From Eucalyptus grandis (taxonomy: Eukaryota > Streptophyta > Magnoliopsida > Myrtales > Myrtaceae): DNA of 64,000 bases. The notes beneath the pieces were generated by a model, which saw only the letters and a program-made list of their open reading frames with translations, ran no database searches and was not told the origin of the DNA. Positions within the stretch are counted from its first letter, which is position 1. Each line of letters starts with the position of its first letter. The stretch covers positions 52,559,738 to 52,623,737 of the forward strand of contig NC_052612.1 of the NCBI RefSeq assembly GCF_016545825.1, written 5' to 3'. Shown piece by piece: positions 37,378-49,039 of the stretch. The position numbers and the translations under genes are program-made.

Positions 37378-38714
37378 ATGGCAATGAAGAAGCTCTCTCT
37401 CCCTTGCCTACTTCTCATCTCTTTCGCCCTACTCATTGCAAGCTTTTGCGCCACCGCAAGGTCACCGTCGTATAGACAGGGTTTCACCGCCCATCTTATC
37501 CACCGCGACCACATCCACCACCCCAGCAAAGCTCCTGCGCAGCGCTACGCCGATGCGTTCCGACGCTCCTTGCCAGGGTCCAAGGACGTTTCAAGATGAA
37601 CATTCCTACCCTGCCTTCGTTCCATCTTGACACGGCTCAGTCCGAAATCTTCCCGGACAATGGTGAATATGTCCTGAAGGTGTCGATAGGGACCCCGCCC
37701 TATGACATCTATGCCATCGCCGACACCGGCAGCGACCTTTTCTGGACTCAGTGCCTCCCCTGCGATCAGTGTTACCCTCAGAAGAACCCCAAGTATGATC
37801 CGAAATCGTCTTCCACGTACGGTGAAGTCGCGTGCCCGTCCCAGCAGTGCCAACTCCTGGACACCACCTCGTGCGCTGCTCCCTCCAACACGTGCAACTA
37901 CACCTACGGATACGCCAGTACGTCCCTGACGAAGGGCTTCCTCTCGACGGAGACGCTGACCTTCGCATCCACCGAGGGGTCGTCGGTGACGCTCCCGAAC
38001 GTAGTGTTCGGCTGCGGCCACAACAATACCGGCACCTTCAACGAGAACGAGATGGGAATCGTCGGGATCGGGAAAGGCCCCATCTCACTTATCTCGCAGA
38101 TAGGCACGTCGTTTGGGGGCAGACGGTTCTCTCAGTGCCTTGTCCCCTTCCACACCCCGCCGACCATCTCAAGCAAGATGAGCTTCGGCAGCGGCAGCGA
38201 GGTCTCAGGGCCCGGCACCGTCACGACCAGCCTCGTGGCCTTGCAAGACCCGACCTACTACTTCGTGACTCTGAACGGGATCAGTGTTGGGAGCACCTAC
38301 CTGCCTTTTAGCTCTTCTGGGGCCGTCACGAAGGGGAACATGTTCCTCGACTCGGGGACGCCTCCAACCATCGTGCCGAGAGATTTCTACAACAGGTTGG
38401 AAGCGGAGGTGAAGAGAGCGGTGGAATTGACACCCATAGATGACCCTCGGCTGAGGCCGCAGCTGTGCTACGGGAGGGACGTGCAAGCGAAGGGGCCGGT
38501 GCTGACGGCGCATTTCGACGGCAAAGCCGACGTGGAGTTGAAGCAGACGAGCACGTTCATAGAGGCTAAGGATGGCATATTTTGCTTCGCCATGACTTCC
38601 ACTGATAGTCCTGGTGGGATATTCGGCAACTTTGCTCAGACTGATCATTTGATCGGGTTCGACCTCGATAAGAATACTGTTTCTTTCAAGCCAACCGACT
38701 GCACCAAGCTATGA
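37378..38714 (+). CDS. AP1: CDR1-like aspartic protease, early 1-base frameshift
   Basis: Secreted A1 (nepenthesin-type) aspartic protease related to the apoplastic CDR1 group. Single exon. The first frame gives a signal peptide, MAMKKLSLPCLLLISFALL..., and a start of the propeptide (LIHRDHIHHPSKAP) but stops at 37599. The rest, from 37596, is an open 372-codon frame. AP2 has ctcctttgcc where AP1 has ctccttgcc (about 37568-37573), so AP1 is one T short. The mature part keeps both catalytic motifs, ADTGSD near 37722 and FLDSGT near 38343, the Cys-rich nepenthesin insertion (CLPCDQCYP ... CPSQQCQLL) and the full C-terminus ending TDCTKL. If translated only from the ATG at 37596 it would lack a signal peptide. 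It is a young pseudogene or holds a one-base sequence error. Confidence 0.85.
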
Positions 38715-39660
38715 ACACTCTTCTTTTCATTTTTGTCATCCTCCGGATGAATAAGTTTACCTAAGTTTTATCTATCAACATTTAATATTCCGTGTGTAAG
38801 GGTCGTGATATGGTCAAACGATTGACAAACTCCCTGATGTGGACGCAGTCAGCATACTCTCTCCTAACCCCTATCTAATTCATTGCTCATAATACAGAAA
38901 ATCATACCCGAATCTCCACCATTCGATTCCTATTCGTTAATTACAAGACTGTGGGCCCTTCTTCAGAGATTTTTGTGTCGCGATCTATGTAACAGTCTAC
39001 GAAAAAAACCTCCAATGGAAAAACAATAAATTACTTTCAACTCAAGAGTAGTAAATTCATGCAATTTACCTCTACTGATATCATAAAGCACGTGAACAAA
39101 GCAAACTTATTTAGTCAAAATGAAATTTAGAGATGATTAGTGAATTCAATCAAACAAGTAAGACTACCTCGATTGGAACTGCTATGCCATGTCCCATCGA
39201 TAATCAAGCTTGTCATGACAGTTGACAATTATGTTTTGCATTTTAAAGTTGCTAGAGGCAAGAAGTGCTTTCGAATTCGAGATGGGAATTTGTCAGCATA
39301 TACCATACAGCAATTCGACCGTCTTTCCTTGTACCGTTTTATCCTCGATATTGTTCTAAAGACTTCACTACGACGAGATTCCTGCAGCAACTTCCACAGC
39401 CTCTACAATTTGAGAGAGAGAGAGAGAGAGAGGTGGTGGTGATACGTGATGTCGAGGGTTTCTTGGGGTTCCTTTCGGCTGTTGCGGATTTTGGCGCGGA
39501 ACCAACTCAGATTAAGACTACTCCGTCGTTCAATGCTCTGAGCTTCTTCTGTGTTTTTCAACAGGGTTTTGTTATGGATGCTAAAATACTCCTTCCTCGG
39601 CATCGTTATGATCACCACGTTCATGCATCTTTGGATGATACGTGAGCCAGGTATTTTCAG
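38715..39660. repeat. AP1 downstream block, copied again after AP3
   Basis: Sequence after the AP1 stop (gtcatcctccggatgaataa, cgattgacaaac, then a (GA)n tract at 39412-39431 followed by ggtggtggtgatacgtgatg) is found in degraded form at 55709-56900 after AP3. AP2 shares only the first 170 bases. ORFs across the GA tract are not conserved in frame and are taken as non-coding. Confidence 0.7.
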
Positions 39661-40659
39661 TCCTTGAGAAAAAAAAAATCTCAGGAACGAGTGTGATGCA
39701 CTCGAGAATTTTGAGATTATTAAGTGATTATTGTTTCTACGATAGTTTAGCTCATATTTAATGCTGACACACTTTTTAAATGCTCGAAGATTACAACTTT
39801 AGAATTCTATACGTTTGCCTATGCGTTCTTTTGATTTAGATCCTTTTCTTTCTCTTTACTTCACTTTTTCCTTATTTGTTTGTTTCTTGGGTTGTTGTTT
39901 TTCTTTTTTTTTTTTTTTGCTTTACCCTTCTGCCATTTAATAGCACTCCTTTATGGATTTGTTCCTCGATTCTCTTAGAGAAAATTAGGATATTTCTCTA
40001 GGATATTTTCCTATATTAGAGATTATTAGAATATTTCTATTAGTTTTTTTTTTGGTATCTCTCAAATTACGCATATATCTCTTTTAATTGTGCATATCTT
40101 AATTAATATATGTTATCTTAGATAGTCATATTACAAAATATAGACTAAAGAACTCTATATATATATATATGGATATATACAGAAATTTCTCAAATTTGTT
40201 TTCCGCATTCTTATCTAGTATGAAAGACTTAAGAAAGGCATGTTAGAAGATCTTGTTATCAATCAGAGCTATAAATGTAACATATCACTGCATATTGCAA
40301 GTTTTTGGTTTTGATCCTCCTGGAGTTCTCAAAAAGGAAAATGCAAATGAAAGTACCATTGTCCTGTCTAGTCTCTTCAATCGATTACTAGAGCGTGGAG
40401 TCTCTCGACTCTTTTGATCCAAGTAGTTCCAGGTTTAGGGTCACACTCGGCCTGGATTAATCTTTCAGCGAAGCTTTGCAACTGCTGGAGTCTTGATGTG
40501 ACATTTTGACATAAAAAATGAACATATTTGCTGTAATACCTTGGTAGTTCTGCTTTAATTTTTGCAGAGCCAACTTTTATTGTGAAAGCAAAATTTCTGT
40601 TGTTAAGAACATACGTTTCTTGAAGCATAGTTTCCCTGAATTGTTTTTGTCTGGGACAA
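39661..40659. other. AT-rich spacer, no gene
   Basis: T-rich tracts at 39900-39920 and 40044-40052. A minus-strand ORF at 40377-40628 has no recognised domain and lies against the pararetrovirus-like relic, so it is not called. Confidence 0.4.
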
Positions 40660-41090
40660 TACTTTGTGAATTTGGATTATAGAAACAGATGCTAGTAATA
40701 AATATTGGGTCACTCTTCTCTTCATAGAAACTGATGGAAAGTGTAGAATCTATGGACATAAAAGTGGAAGATTCACGTAAGGAGAAATGCACTATCATTC
40801 TAGCTATAAAGAAATCCTAGCAATCAAGTATGGCATCAAAAAGTTTGAGCCACGTCTCATCGGATAACATTTCCTTGTAGAAATGAATATTTCTATATTT
40901 CCACAGTTGCTAAGATTTAAACAATAACAAGTCCATCATCCTCAAGTCCGACATGCTGAATGGTTTTCGAAACACTCTTTCGAGACCAAAGACATAGCAA
41001 AAAAGAAAAATATTCTTGTAGATTTCCTATCCAGGCTCAAAGAGTCCACATCATCAATAAATATGTATGTTTCAATAAGCCCAACTGGAG
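40660..41090 (+). mobile_element. Degraded endogenous pararetrovirus-like (Caulimoviridae-type) RNase H fragment
   Basis: Reading plus-strand frames shows an ETDAS motif near 40679, a YKEILAIKYGIKKFE stretch near 40800-40845, and EWFSKHSFETK followed by ILVDFLSRLKE near 40960-41045. This order matches the end of reverse transcriptase and the RNase H of plant pararetroviruses and some gypsy-type elements. Stops (for example after GRFT near 40775, and before HFLV) and frame changes break it. No coat, movement or complete polymerase region was found around it, so it is an inactive relic. Distinguishing Caulimoviridae from Ty3-gypsy would need a search. Confidence 0.5.
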
Positions 41091-41978
41091 AACTATGGAC
41101 ACAGAAAATGAGATCCAAACTGCCAAGCGAATGTATTCACCAAAAATACTAGAGTTAACCAAGTCCTATACTCTCTTTGACAATCTCAAGAAACTCATAT
41201 AGGACTATCGGTATAGGATCTTCGGTAAGTATGGTGGTTTACATCTTCGACCTAGCATCCCATGACGTTTTCACCAGACAATAATTTACCAGAAGATCTC
41301 AAATGGTTTTATTTGTATGTTTTTAACTGCTATGAGATAACCATAGAATTTATACGGCCAAGATGCCAAGGATAATCGATCAAATCCATTGAGAAGTCAA
41401 TGGGAAATACCAGCATTTTGGAGAAATGCTTAGTTGGTTCAAACCATTACAAGCTTGAAAATGTTTCTCTAAAGACTAGCTGAGCACGTGCAGGCCTAAT
41501 CTCGTATTGCATATTATATGCCCCTTTCACAGGCCATGGACATTTGTTTAGACCAAGTGGAAATATGTCCAGACACACAGCACATACTGGGAGCAGCTTG
41601 GTTAAATAATCCCTGATTAAAATCCTCAGTATCTCCAGTTGTTAGTGGATCAAGTAGTACAATGTTTTGAATATGATAAGGGGAACATTATATATACCTG
41701 TGTACTGAAAATCATATCCAGATTGGATTGACGCAACACCTTACCCAAGAGGTTTCGAAATGCCTGATTTTAACATCTTCTCTAGCAAAGATGATCGATC
41801 GATAGTCGAACATGTTAGTCAATTCACTTCGCAATGTGGTGATGTGTCTCAGGCTGAATGTTGGAAATTGAGGTTATTTCCTTTATCACTATCTAAGACT
41901 GCTTTTACTTGATATACCATTTTTCCAGTCAATTCTATCCACACCTGGGAGCAAATGGAATCGCAATTCCATACTGAA
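41091..41978. other. Spacer before duplication unit C
   Basis: Sequence of unknown origin following the RNase H relic; it may be more of the same element but I cannot read conserved motifs. It stops being unrelated to the duplication array at about 41979, where EMB1270 homology begins abruptly. Confidence 0.4.
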
Positions 41979-42106
41979 GTAGTGAAGGAAGAGGTTGAAG
42001 TAGAGCAAGAAATAGATTGGGTCTTGGAAGACGAATCGAAGTGGGTCCTAGAGGAACACGGTGATGCGAAAATCAGAAGGCTAGTGCAAGCAGCTACGGT
42101 GCCCAT
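41979..42106 (-). pseudogene. Fragment of EMB1270 5' coding end
   Basis: The minus strand encodes MGTVAACTSLLIFASPC and continues through TSSFTTS, matching residues 1-43 of EMB1270 (MGTAAACTGLLIFASPS...). Homology continues into the upstream region to about 42400 but ends sharply at about 41979 in the coding direction. The fragment is the edge of duplication unit C and cannot make a PPR protein. Confidence 0.9.
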
Positions 42107-42774
42107 CAATGGATGCTGCAACCGCTAGTGCTCTTGGGTTGGTGAATTCAATTCAACCGCTTTAGTTTCTCCTCGCGATATCCATCCAGATGCAGATTAA
42201 GCTAGACAGCTAAATTGGGCAAATCATCTGTCAATATCTTGACATATTCATGCCTAAATACTTTTTGGGGACACAAACCAAGCCCATTGTTTATGGCCTG
42301 ATAATTGTTCAGTACAGTGAAGTAAAATAACCAATTTTTTTTTTAATTAGCTTTGCAATTTGCAAATAATCCATATCAATAGATTATGCTTCCCACGTGA
42401 TACAAAATGAAGTTATCTCTCCCTCCAGTATACCCCATCATTCGTCCTTACATCCTCTACACAATCGTGCCTTATTCGTCGTCCTTCCAGAGATAATGCT
42501 ATGGGAAACACGAAAATATACAGATGGCGACTGAAGAATAAAGTAGGCACATCCGAACATCTTATACCAAACTCCAGGAAAAATACAACAATCCCATAGG
42601 TACAAGATGTAGCTCCTACTTTGATGGGTAGGAGCGATACTTGCAAGCTATCAAGCTCAAATCCACATCTTCAGTACTTAAATATATATTACAGCTACAA
42701 ACGAATTATTCTTCTCAAGGATGACACCGAGGTGGCTTGCATATGATAGCTAGCGGTTGGACCCATGTACTAAT

Positions 42775-44845
42775 TTACTGGTGAGGAGGCTTCTCAAGAT
42801 CCTCGAGGCTAGTGGGGCGGAACCAAGCAGTGTCCTCCAGCACCGAGTTCTCGGCATCACCAGGCTTAGGAAGCTCGCCGTGGGCACGGAGGTGATGGTC
42901 AGTCGCAGGCCCAAACACCCCGGTCTTGGGGTGGGGAGCCCAGTATTTGTCGGATGGAGCGTCAATCACTTCATCAGGGACCACGGTCGATGCGACTTGA
43001 TCCTCTGGGTTCTTGTCATACACGGATGTGTGGGCAGCTCTCCTACAACCAGCATGCATTGATCCATCGATCATCATCACTCACTAGGTTAATTAGCACG
43101 CACCGATATTTACAAACCATGGAAAACAAAAATGCAAGCTTTGAGTTGTACATAGACCTAGATGAACACCATGTCAAAATGAAAACCTAGGAATTGGTCG
43201 ATGATATATGAAGGTGAATGACTGAAATTTCTAGTTACTTTGAAAGTGTTATCGGCTTCCATCAATATATAGAGACTTGTTTCTATGGCGGGCTAGTCCG
43301 GCAGGCGAGAGATTAGACCGAGATAAGAAGGCACGTCTGCATTCCAGGAAAACAAAAGGGGACCAGAAAAGCAAGAGAAAAGTCCAAAAACCTTATCCAA
43401 AGCACGCGGAGTAGTCGAGGCAGGTCAAGTTCTCGTTCAGAATGAGGATTATATAAAGTTATATGTCCCCCTCGATCCGTACTTGCTCGCCTCCTCCATT
43501 AAAAGCTGTAACCCTCTTCTCCTTCGAACTGTTCAATTTTTTTGTTATTTAGTGGGGGACAGGGTACCACACCGTTCGACTAGGACGTTGATATTTATGT
43601 TATTGGAAACTGAACAGATAGCGAGTCCCGGCCACCCACTTATCTTTTTTACGCATTGGTTGCTCATTCTTCACGGTCTCCGATCTTGAATAATCATCAC
43701 CCCAAGATCATGACTCCTTTCTAAGGATCCAAGCCCATAGGCGAATCTTTCACTGTCGCCACATGTAGATAGATATCCAGTCTTATCTAAGGATTGCGGA
43801 CATTGCCCACCACTACTGATTTCTTGCTTTTTGGTAGATATTTTTTTGGCACCCCATCTACTTTATCGGTGCCGAGAGTGAGCCTTAGCAATATAAATTG
43901 AATAACATGGTCTTCCCACTACGGTATGCTAATTTGTGACCCTCCAACATTAGGAAATGATAGATTTGACCCCTCATTGGAATCAAGTCGTCCATCCCGC
44001 GATAGCCAGAACATCCTAATCGACTTCCATGGTGAGACTGCGAAGAGGCCTAGGGTCTGCGGTTGAGTTTTGAAGGGGAGATCGACCAGGGTTCTCCACA
44101 CAGGAATATGGGGATTGATATTTGAAATTCCCAAGTGAGGACGGTGCAAAAATGTATGCGCACATCGGAGAACTAAAAGCAGCAATCGGGATACCTTCTC
44201 TTCTAACTGTACAGGGCCAAACTGGGAAAATAAGGGGGAAACATAGAAACCACTTAGTGAGCTTATGTCCCTAAGCAATCGAGCAGAAGAAGTTCCTGAA
44301 GAGCACTAAAGTCAACAAGCCATGTGGTGCTTCGTAAATAAGAATTTCTCTTTCTTTCATCAACACGGAACGAGAATAAGGAAAATCGCTTCACTGGGAG
44401 ACGATACTCGGAAATCAACAGGCGATTCGATATGTGCAGCAGGCTCTGTAGGTACAAGACCTAGCTATTCCCAGGTCAGTTAGTGATAATAAAGATAAAG
44501 ACTTAGGCTCCGTACGATTCTTGTTCTGTTCCGTATTGTACGCGATGAATTGGCTGAACAGCAAAATGAAGGACAGATTGTAAGACCGCATGAGAGAGTA
44601 AAGAGGCCAGCCAAATGAACCCCGAATCTAACGGAACCAGTAGAACTGGAAGCTAGTTACTACGTCGGAATATCAAGAAGATGAAACCTCGCTACGAGTC
44701 TCCTCCGAGAGAGAGAGAGAGAGAGAGAGAGAAACCTGAGAGCAAGAGAGGGAGGAGGTGGGCGGGGGGAGTTGGGGCTCCAGATCTGAGAGATAACTCG
44801 CTTGCCGATCCCAGCGATCCCAGAAGTCCTCGAGCTGGCGGCCAT
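42775..44845 (-). CDS. LEA-3: At5g17165-type late embryogenesis abundant protein
   Basis: Exons 44845-44736 and 43042-42775 join in phase to a 125-residue protein. Same layout as LEA-2: basic leader MAASSRTSGIAGIGKRVISQ, RAAHTSVYDKNPEDQ, SDKYWAPHPKTGVFGPAT and TSLEDLEKPPHQ at the end. Differences include VIDAPS for VIKAPS and LEDTAWF for LEHTAWF. The intron acceptor is tag rather than cag. The upstream sequence lacks the CTATATAA box of LEA-1 and LEA-2, so its expression may differ; that is inference. A (GA)n tract lies directly beyond the exon-1 donor. Confidence 0.86.
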
Positions 44846-46470
44846 ACAAAAGCACTTTCTTATCTGCTATGAAACACAAAGAAACTCTCTGCGTGCCGAA
44901 GAAGCACAAGAAGATGGATTGAAGACGAAGAGCAAAAAGGTGAGAGATCAGTTGGATCGCCCAATTAGGAAGCACAGAGACACAGAGAGAGAGAGAGAGG
45001 GGTGGATGAAGAAGAGGAGCCCAAAGAACGCCCAACTGCCATCACAAGGTGGCCAGGTCCACCTACCCCGGCCCCCGTACTACGGCTGTGTTTCTCCAAC
45101 GGCACCGTCCCCACTCTTCCCTCTTCCCTCGCCCGCCGCCGCCGCCGTTACTTAACGGCAAAAACGTGTCCTGTCCCTGGCAAATGACGGTTCAGCCCCT
45201 CTGCGTTACCCTACGGTTTTGTGCTTCTTCCTTTTTCGCAGATTTGAACATTCCCCCTGACCGGGTGATAGGCACGCCACCTTCTTGATTACCGCATCAA
45301 TCGCTTTTACACAGTCTATCTTCTGGGATTCCGTTACACGCGTAACAATCAAAGGGCTTGGTCGGCTTGAAATCGTCCGCTATATTTTCACGATGGCGTC
45401 TCTTTTTGTCACCGTAAGATCTGGCCATCTAATTACGTATTAAGTTAATCTGTGTCTCGCCACAAATAGGTATCCATCTGGATAGCGAAAAATCTTCCCC
45501 CAAAAGTTCATTTTTGATTTTTTGCGAGATGAGTTCCGTGATAATTTTGAATAGGAATTCAATCGGTATTATTACAAGAATAGACAATAAATTAAAGGTC
45601 CATACTATAAAAGAAAAATACATAAACTAAAAGGATGATCATATTAATAAACTAAGAATAGTACGATGGACGTATGTATTCTGGATGATACCACAAAATT
45701 ACATGTCGCCATTTATATAACCCACTAATTACAAAGATTACCGGTAGGCGATCATCTCATCTACAATCAATTAAAACTTACAAAGACTCCTTTCTATACC
45801 TAAGTTTTTAATTGTTCTTCTTTTATCGAGACGATCTTTCTTACGCCCCCTTTCACGAGCAAGTCAAGCACAAATGATAGTTCTGATATAGTTTGAACTA
45901 CTAAATAAAGAAAGACCACGTGAATATAAAAAGCATCTTACCTTACATTAGAAGTTCACTTCCTTCATTGATTTTTTCCTACTCCTTTTCACAACACACA
46001 TGTATCCCGTTCACTCATACTATCAAGAGAATATCCAACAGGCTCTGGTACTAACTGATTGCAGATTCTCCTTGCGGTCATGAAAATGTATGGGAAGCCG
46101 AAAACTCCCAATTCTTAAGATAACGGTTAGATATGGAAAGATCAGCCATTATAGCATTGAAGAAAGTAAAATAATTAATCGAATATTGACATGGACAGAT
46201 CATGCACAGCAACAGCTCAGATATATATCCATATGGTGTTGATGGGTGAATTTTGCCTTCCTTAGTTTTCCCACAACTACTTTTTAAGGGAGTACATTCA
46301 TTGAAATATCGGTATATGGAACAAAATCACCGTCCATTCCTTTACATATGGATTGAAGCACATCACATTGCATTACCACTATTATAAATCGCGCATCCTG
46401 AGGAAGACTGCATTGTTGGGCGACTAACCCCTCGACCCAATTCCGAAATTCGGCGTTCCCTTCATAAACA
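44846..46470. other. LEA-3 upstream region and AP2 promoter region
   Basis: Contains a second GA tract (44979-44998), the conserved LEA promoter block near 45050-45140 and then AT-rich sequence. From about 45950 it is collinear with the AP1 promoter. No coding feature is supported. Confidence 0.45.
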
Positions 46471-46478
46471 TTATATAG
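46471..46478 (+). promoter_or_regulatory. TATA box of AP2
   Basis: TTATATAG lies about 26 bases before the AP2 ATG. With so short a spacing the 5' UTR would be nearly absent, so the alternative upstream ttcataaaca could be used instead. Confidence 0.4.
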
Positions 46479-46496
46479 AAAAGTGAAGCAAGCTCA

Positions 46497-47838
46497 ATGG
46501 CAATGAAGAAGCTCTTTTCCCTTTGCCTTCTCCTCATCTCTTTCGCTCTCCTCTCGACGACCATCCGTGCCACCGCAAGGGCACCGTCGTTGACACAGGG
46601 TTTCACCACTCATCTCATCCACCGCGACCACATCCACAACCCCAGCAAAGCTCTCGCGCAGCGCTACGCTGATGCGTTCCGACGCTCCTTTGCCAGGGTC
46701 CAAGGCCGTTTCAACATGAACGTTCCTGTCCCACCTTTGTTCCATCTCGACACGGTTCAGTCCGACATCCTCCCGGACAATGGCGAATATGTCCTGAAAG
46801 TGTCGATAGGGACCCCGCCCTACGATGTCTACGCCATCGTCGACACCGGCAGCGACCTCTTTTGGGTTCAATGCCTCCCCTGCGATCAGTGTTTCCCTCA
46901 GAAGAAGCCCAAGTACGACCCGAAATCGTCTTCCACATACCGTGACGTTGCGTGCCCGTCCCAGCAGTGCCAGCTCCTGGGCAGCACCTCGTGCGCTTCT
47001 CCCTTGAACACGTGCAACTACACCAGCGCATACGCGGATTCGTCCCTGACGAAGGGGGTCCTCGCGACGGAGACACTGACCTTCGCTTCCACCACTGGAC
47101 CACCAGTGACGCTCCCGAACATAGTGTTCGGTTGCGGCCACAACAACACCGGCGTCTTCAACGACAACGAGATGGGACTCGCCGGGCTCGCGAAAGGCCC
47201 CGCCTCACTCATCTCGCAGATAGGCACGTCCTTCGGGGCCAGGCGGTTCTCTCAGTGCCTAGTCCCCTTCCACACCCCACCGACCGTCACCAGCAAGATG
47301 AGCTTCGGCAGCGGCAGCGAGGTCTCAGGCCCCGACACCGTCACTACCAGCCTTCTGACCATGCAAAACCCGTCCTTCTACTATGTGACCGTGAACGGGA
47401 TCAGCGTCGGAAGCACCTACCTGCCTTTTAACTCTTCTGGGGCGAGCCACGTCTCTAAGGGGAACGTGTTCCTAGACTCGGGGACGCCTATAACCATCGT
47501 GCCGAAAGATTTCTACGACAGGTTGGCAGCGGAGGTGAAGAGAGCGGTGGAATTGACACCCATAGATGACCCTCAGCTGAGGCCGCAGCTGTGCTGGGAG
47601 GGACGTGCAAGCGAAGGGGCCGGTGCTGACGGCGCATTTCGACGGCGAAGCCGACGTGGAGTGGAAGCAGACGAGCACGTTCATAGAGGCTAAGGATGGC
47701 ATATTTTGCTTCGCCATGACTTCCACTGATAGTCCTGGTGGGATAATCGGCAACTATGCTCAGACTAATTATTTGATCGGGTTTGACCTCGATGCAAATA
47801 CTATTTCTTTCAAGCCAACCGATTGCACCAAGCTGTGA
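46497..47838 (+). CDS. AP2: CDR1-like aspartic protease, late 2-base frameshift
   Basis: Paralogue of AP1. The first frame runs 398 codons from MAMKKLFSLCLLLISFALL (signal peptide), through the propeptide, VDTGSD at about 46840 and FLDSGT near 47470, to LRPQLCW, then into unrelated sequence and a stop at 47693. AP1 reads gctacgggaggg where AP2 reads gctgggaggg (about 47593-47597), so two bases are missing. The remaining C-terminal 77 codons (QAKGPVLTAHFDGEADVEW ... TDCTKL) are open in another frame to 47838. Both catalytic Asp residues survive but the last quarter of the C-terminal lobe, including the IIGNYAQTNYLIGFDL strand, is lost from the first frame. It is a recent pseudogene or a sequence error; unlike the AP1 site, this is not a homopolymer. 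Confidence 0.86.
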
Positions 47839-48024
47839 ACCCTCTTCTTTTCGTTCTGTCATCCTTCGAATTAATAAATTAACAAGGAGTTTTACCTTTG
47901 AACTTCAAATATTCCGCGCGATAAGGCGTGATATGTCAAGCGATTGACCAACGCCCTGACTTGGATACAGTCAGCATGCTCTCTCATAACCCACATTTAA
48001 TTTGTTGCTCATAATCTTTCATTA

Positions 48025-48695
48025 ATTCAATTTACATATAATTTGTTACCTAATTCATTAAAATTGCAATCTTGTTTGAATCTTAGAATAATATTACCAT
48101 CTCCACGAAAATTTCCGGATAGCTTTTGAATTAAGAATTATTTCCTAATTTCATAATGTACTATAATTATTAATACGATCTTATGCCTGAACTCATGCCC
48201 GAGATATGATTCCTATTGCACCAAAAATTGACAAATCCAATCCTCTCATCTAGGATAGAATTTGCCGATTTATTTCCAAATTTGAATGGATATAGATAAT
48301 AAGTGATCGGGTGTTATTTTTTATTTTGGTTTGATTGTTATGTTTTGTTTGATGTGGATTGATTCCGTTTCCATTAAAAAAATAAATGAAATCAAAACCA
48401 AAGATAACACCCAATCACAAAAGATATTATCCACATCTCTTCAAATTTAGAAATAAATCAACTGATTGATTCCTATACATGAGGATTGGATTGATCAATT
48501 TTATGTACGATTGCAAATCATATCTCGGACATGAGATCGAATTGACTATTATAACACATTATGAAATTAGGAAATAATCCCTAATTTGAAGGCTACTCGA
48601 AATTAATTTCATGGATATGATAATATCACTAGGATATTCAAACAATATTGCCGATTCAAGTAACAAAATGTATGAAAATTGAATCGGATAAGATG
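48025..48695. mobile_element. Foldback element with about 320-bp inverted arms
   Basis: The left arm ttcaatttacatataatttgttac near 48027 pairs with the right end gtaacaaaatgtatgaaaattgaa near 48660-48683. Along the arms aattatttcctaatttcataatgt, cgagatatgatt, tttatttcca(a)atttgaa and gtgttatttt recur as inverted copies around a centre near 48350. There is no ORF. It starts about 190 bases after AP2, exactly where AP2 downstream sequence stops matching AP1, so it probably inserted there. A target duplication could not be identified. Confidence 0.8.
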
Positions 48696-49039
48696 CTTAC
48701 CTAATTCACAATATGGTGCTGATAAGGTTTTTAAATTTGGACGGATAGTGGATCACCGGAATCGTGATGGATGATGGGCGACGATCCGGTGGTGGCTCAC
48801 AGCTTGGTGGCCGATGGGTGGGGGATTGCTCACGGCCGTGAAGGGGTCTCGGTGACGGCAATGCAAGGAGCTCTCCGTAGCCGTCGAGTGATGATCGTCG
48901 ATGGTTCATGGCCATCTCTCAACTCGATGGTGTTGCAGAGATTATCCCGTTGAGGAAAAATAAAAAAATAAAAACTCACCGTGACTATGGAAACACTAGA
49001 TAACTAGAAAACTTACGAGACGCGGACCACTCCAAGCCA
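48696..49039. other. Spacer with no gene seen
   Basis: GC-richer stretch (48740-48930) with a 60-codon ORF on each strand; neither has a recognised domain. Confidence 0.35.

Larger units (their letters stand above)
41979..45460. repeat. Segmental duplication unit C (contains LEA-3)
   Basis: Third copy of the LEA-bearing unit. It begins with the EMB1270 fragment, so its order (EMB1270 start, spacer, LEA) repeats that at 27050-30100. It lacks the distal AT-rich part of units A and B and is followed by the AP2 promoter from about 45950. Confidence 0.8.

Noticed and set aside
39265..39645. 126-codon ORF across the GA tract after AP1
   Set aside because: The copy after AP3 is not conserved in frame, and the low-complexity GA tract inflates the ORF.
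40377..40628. Minus-strand ORF beside the RNase H relic
   Set aside because: It lies against a degraded mobile element with no start, splice or domain support.
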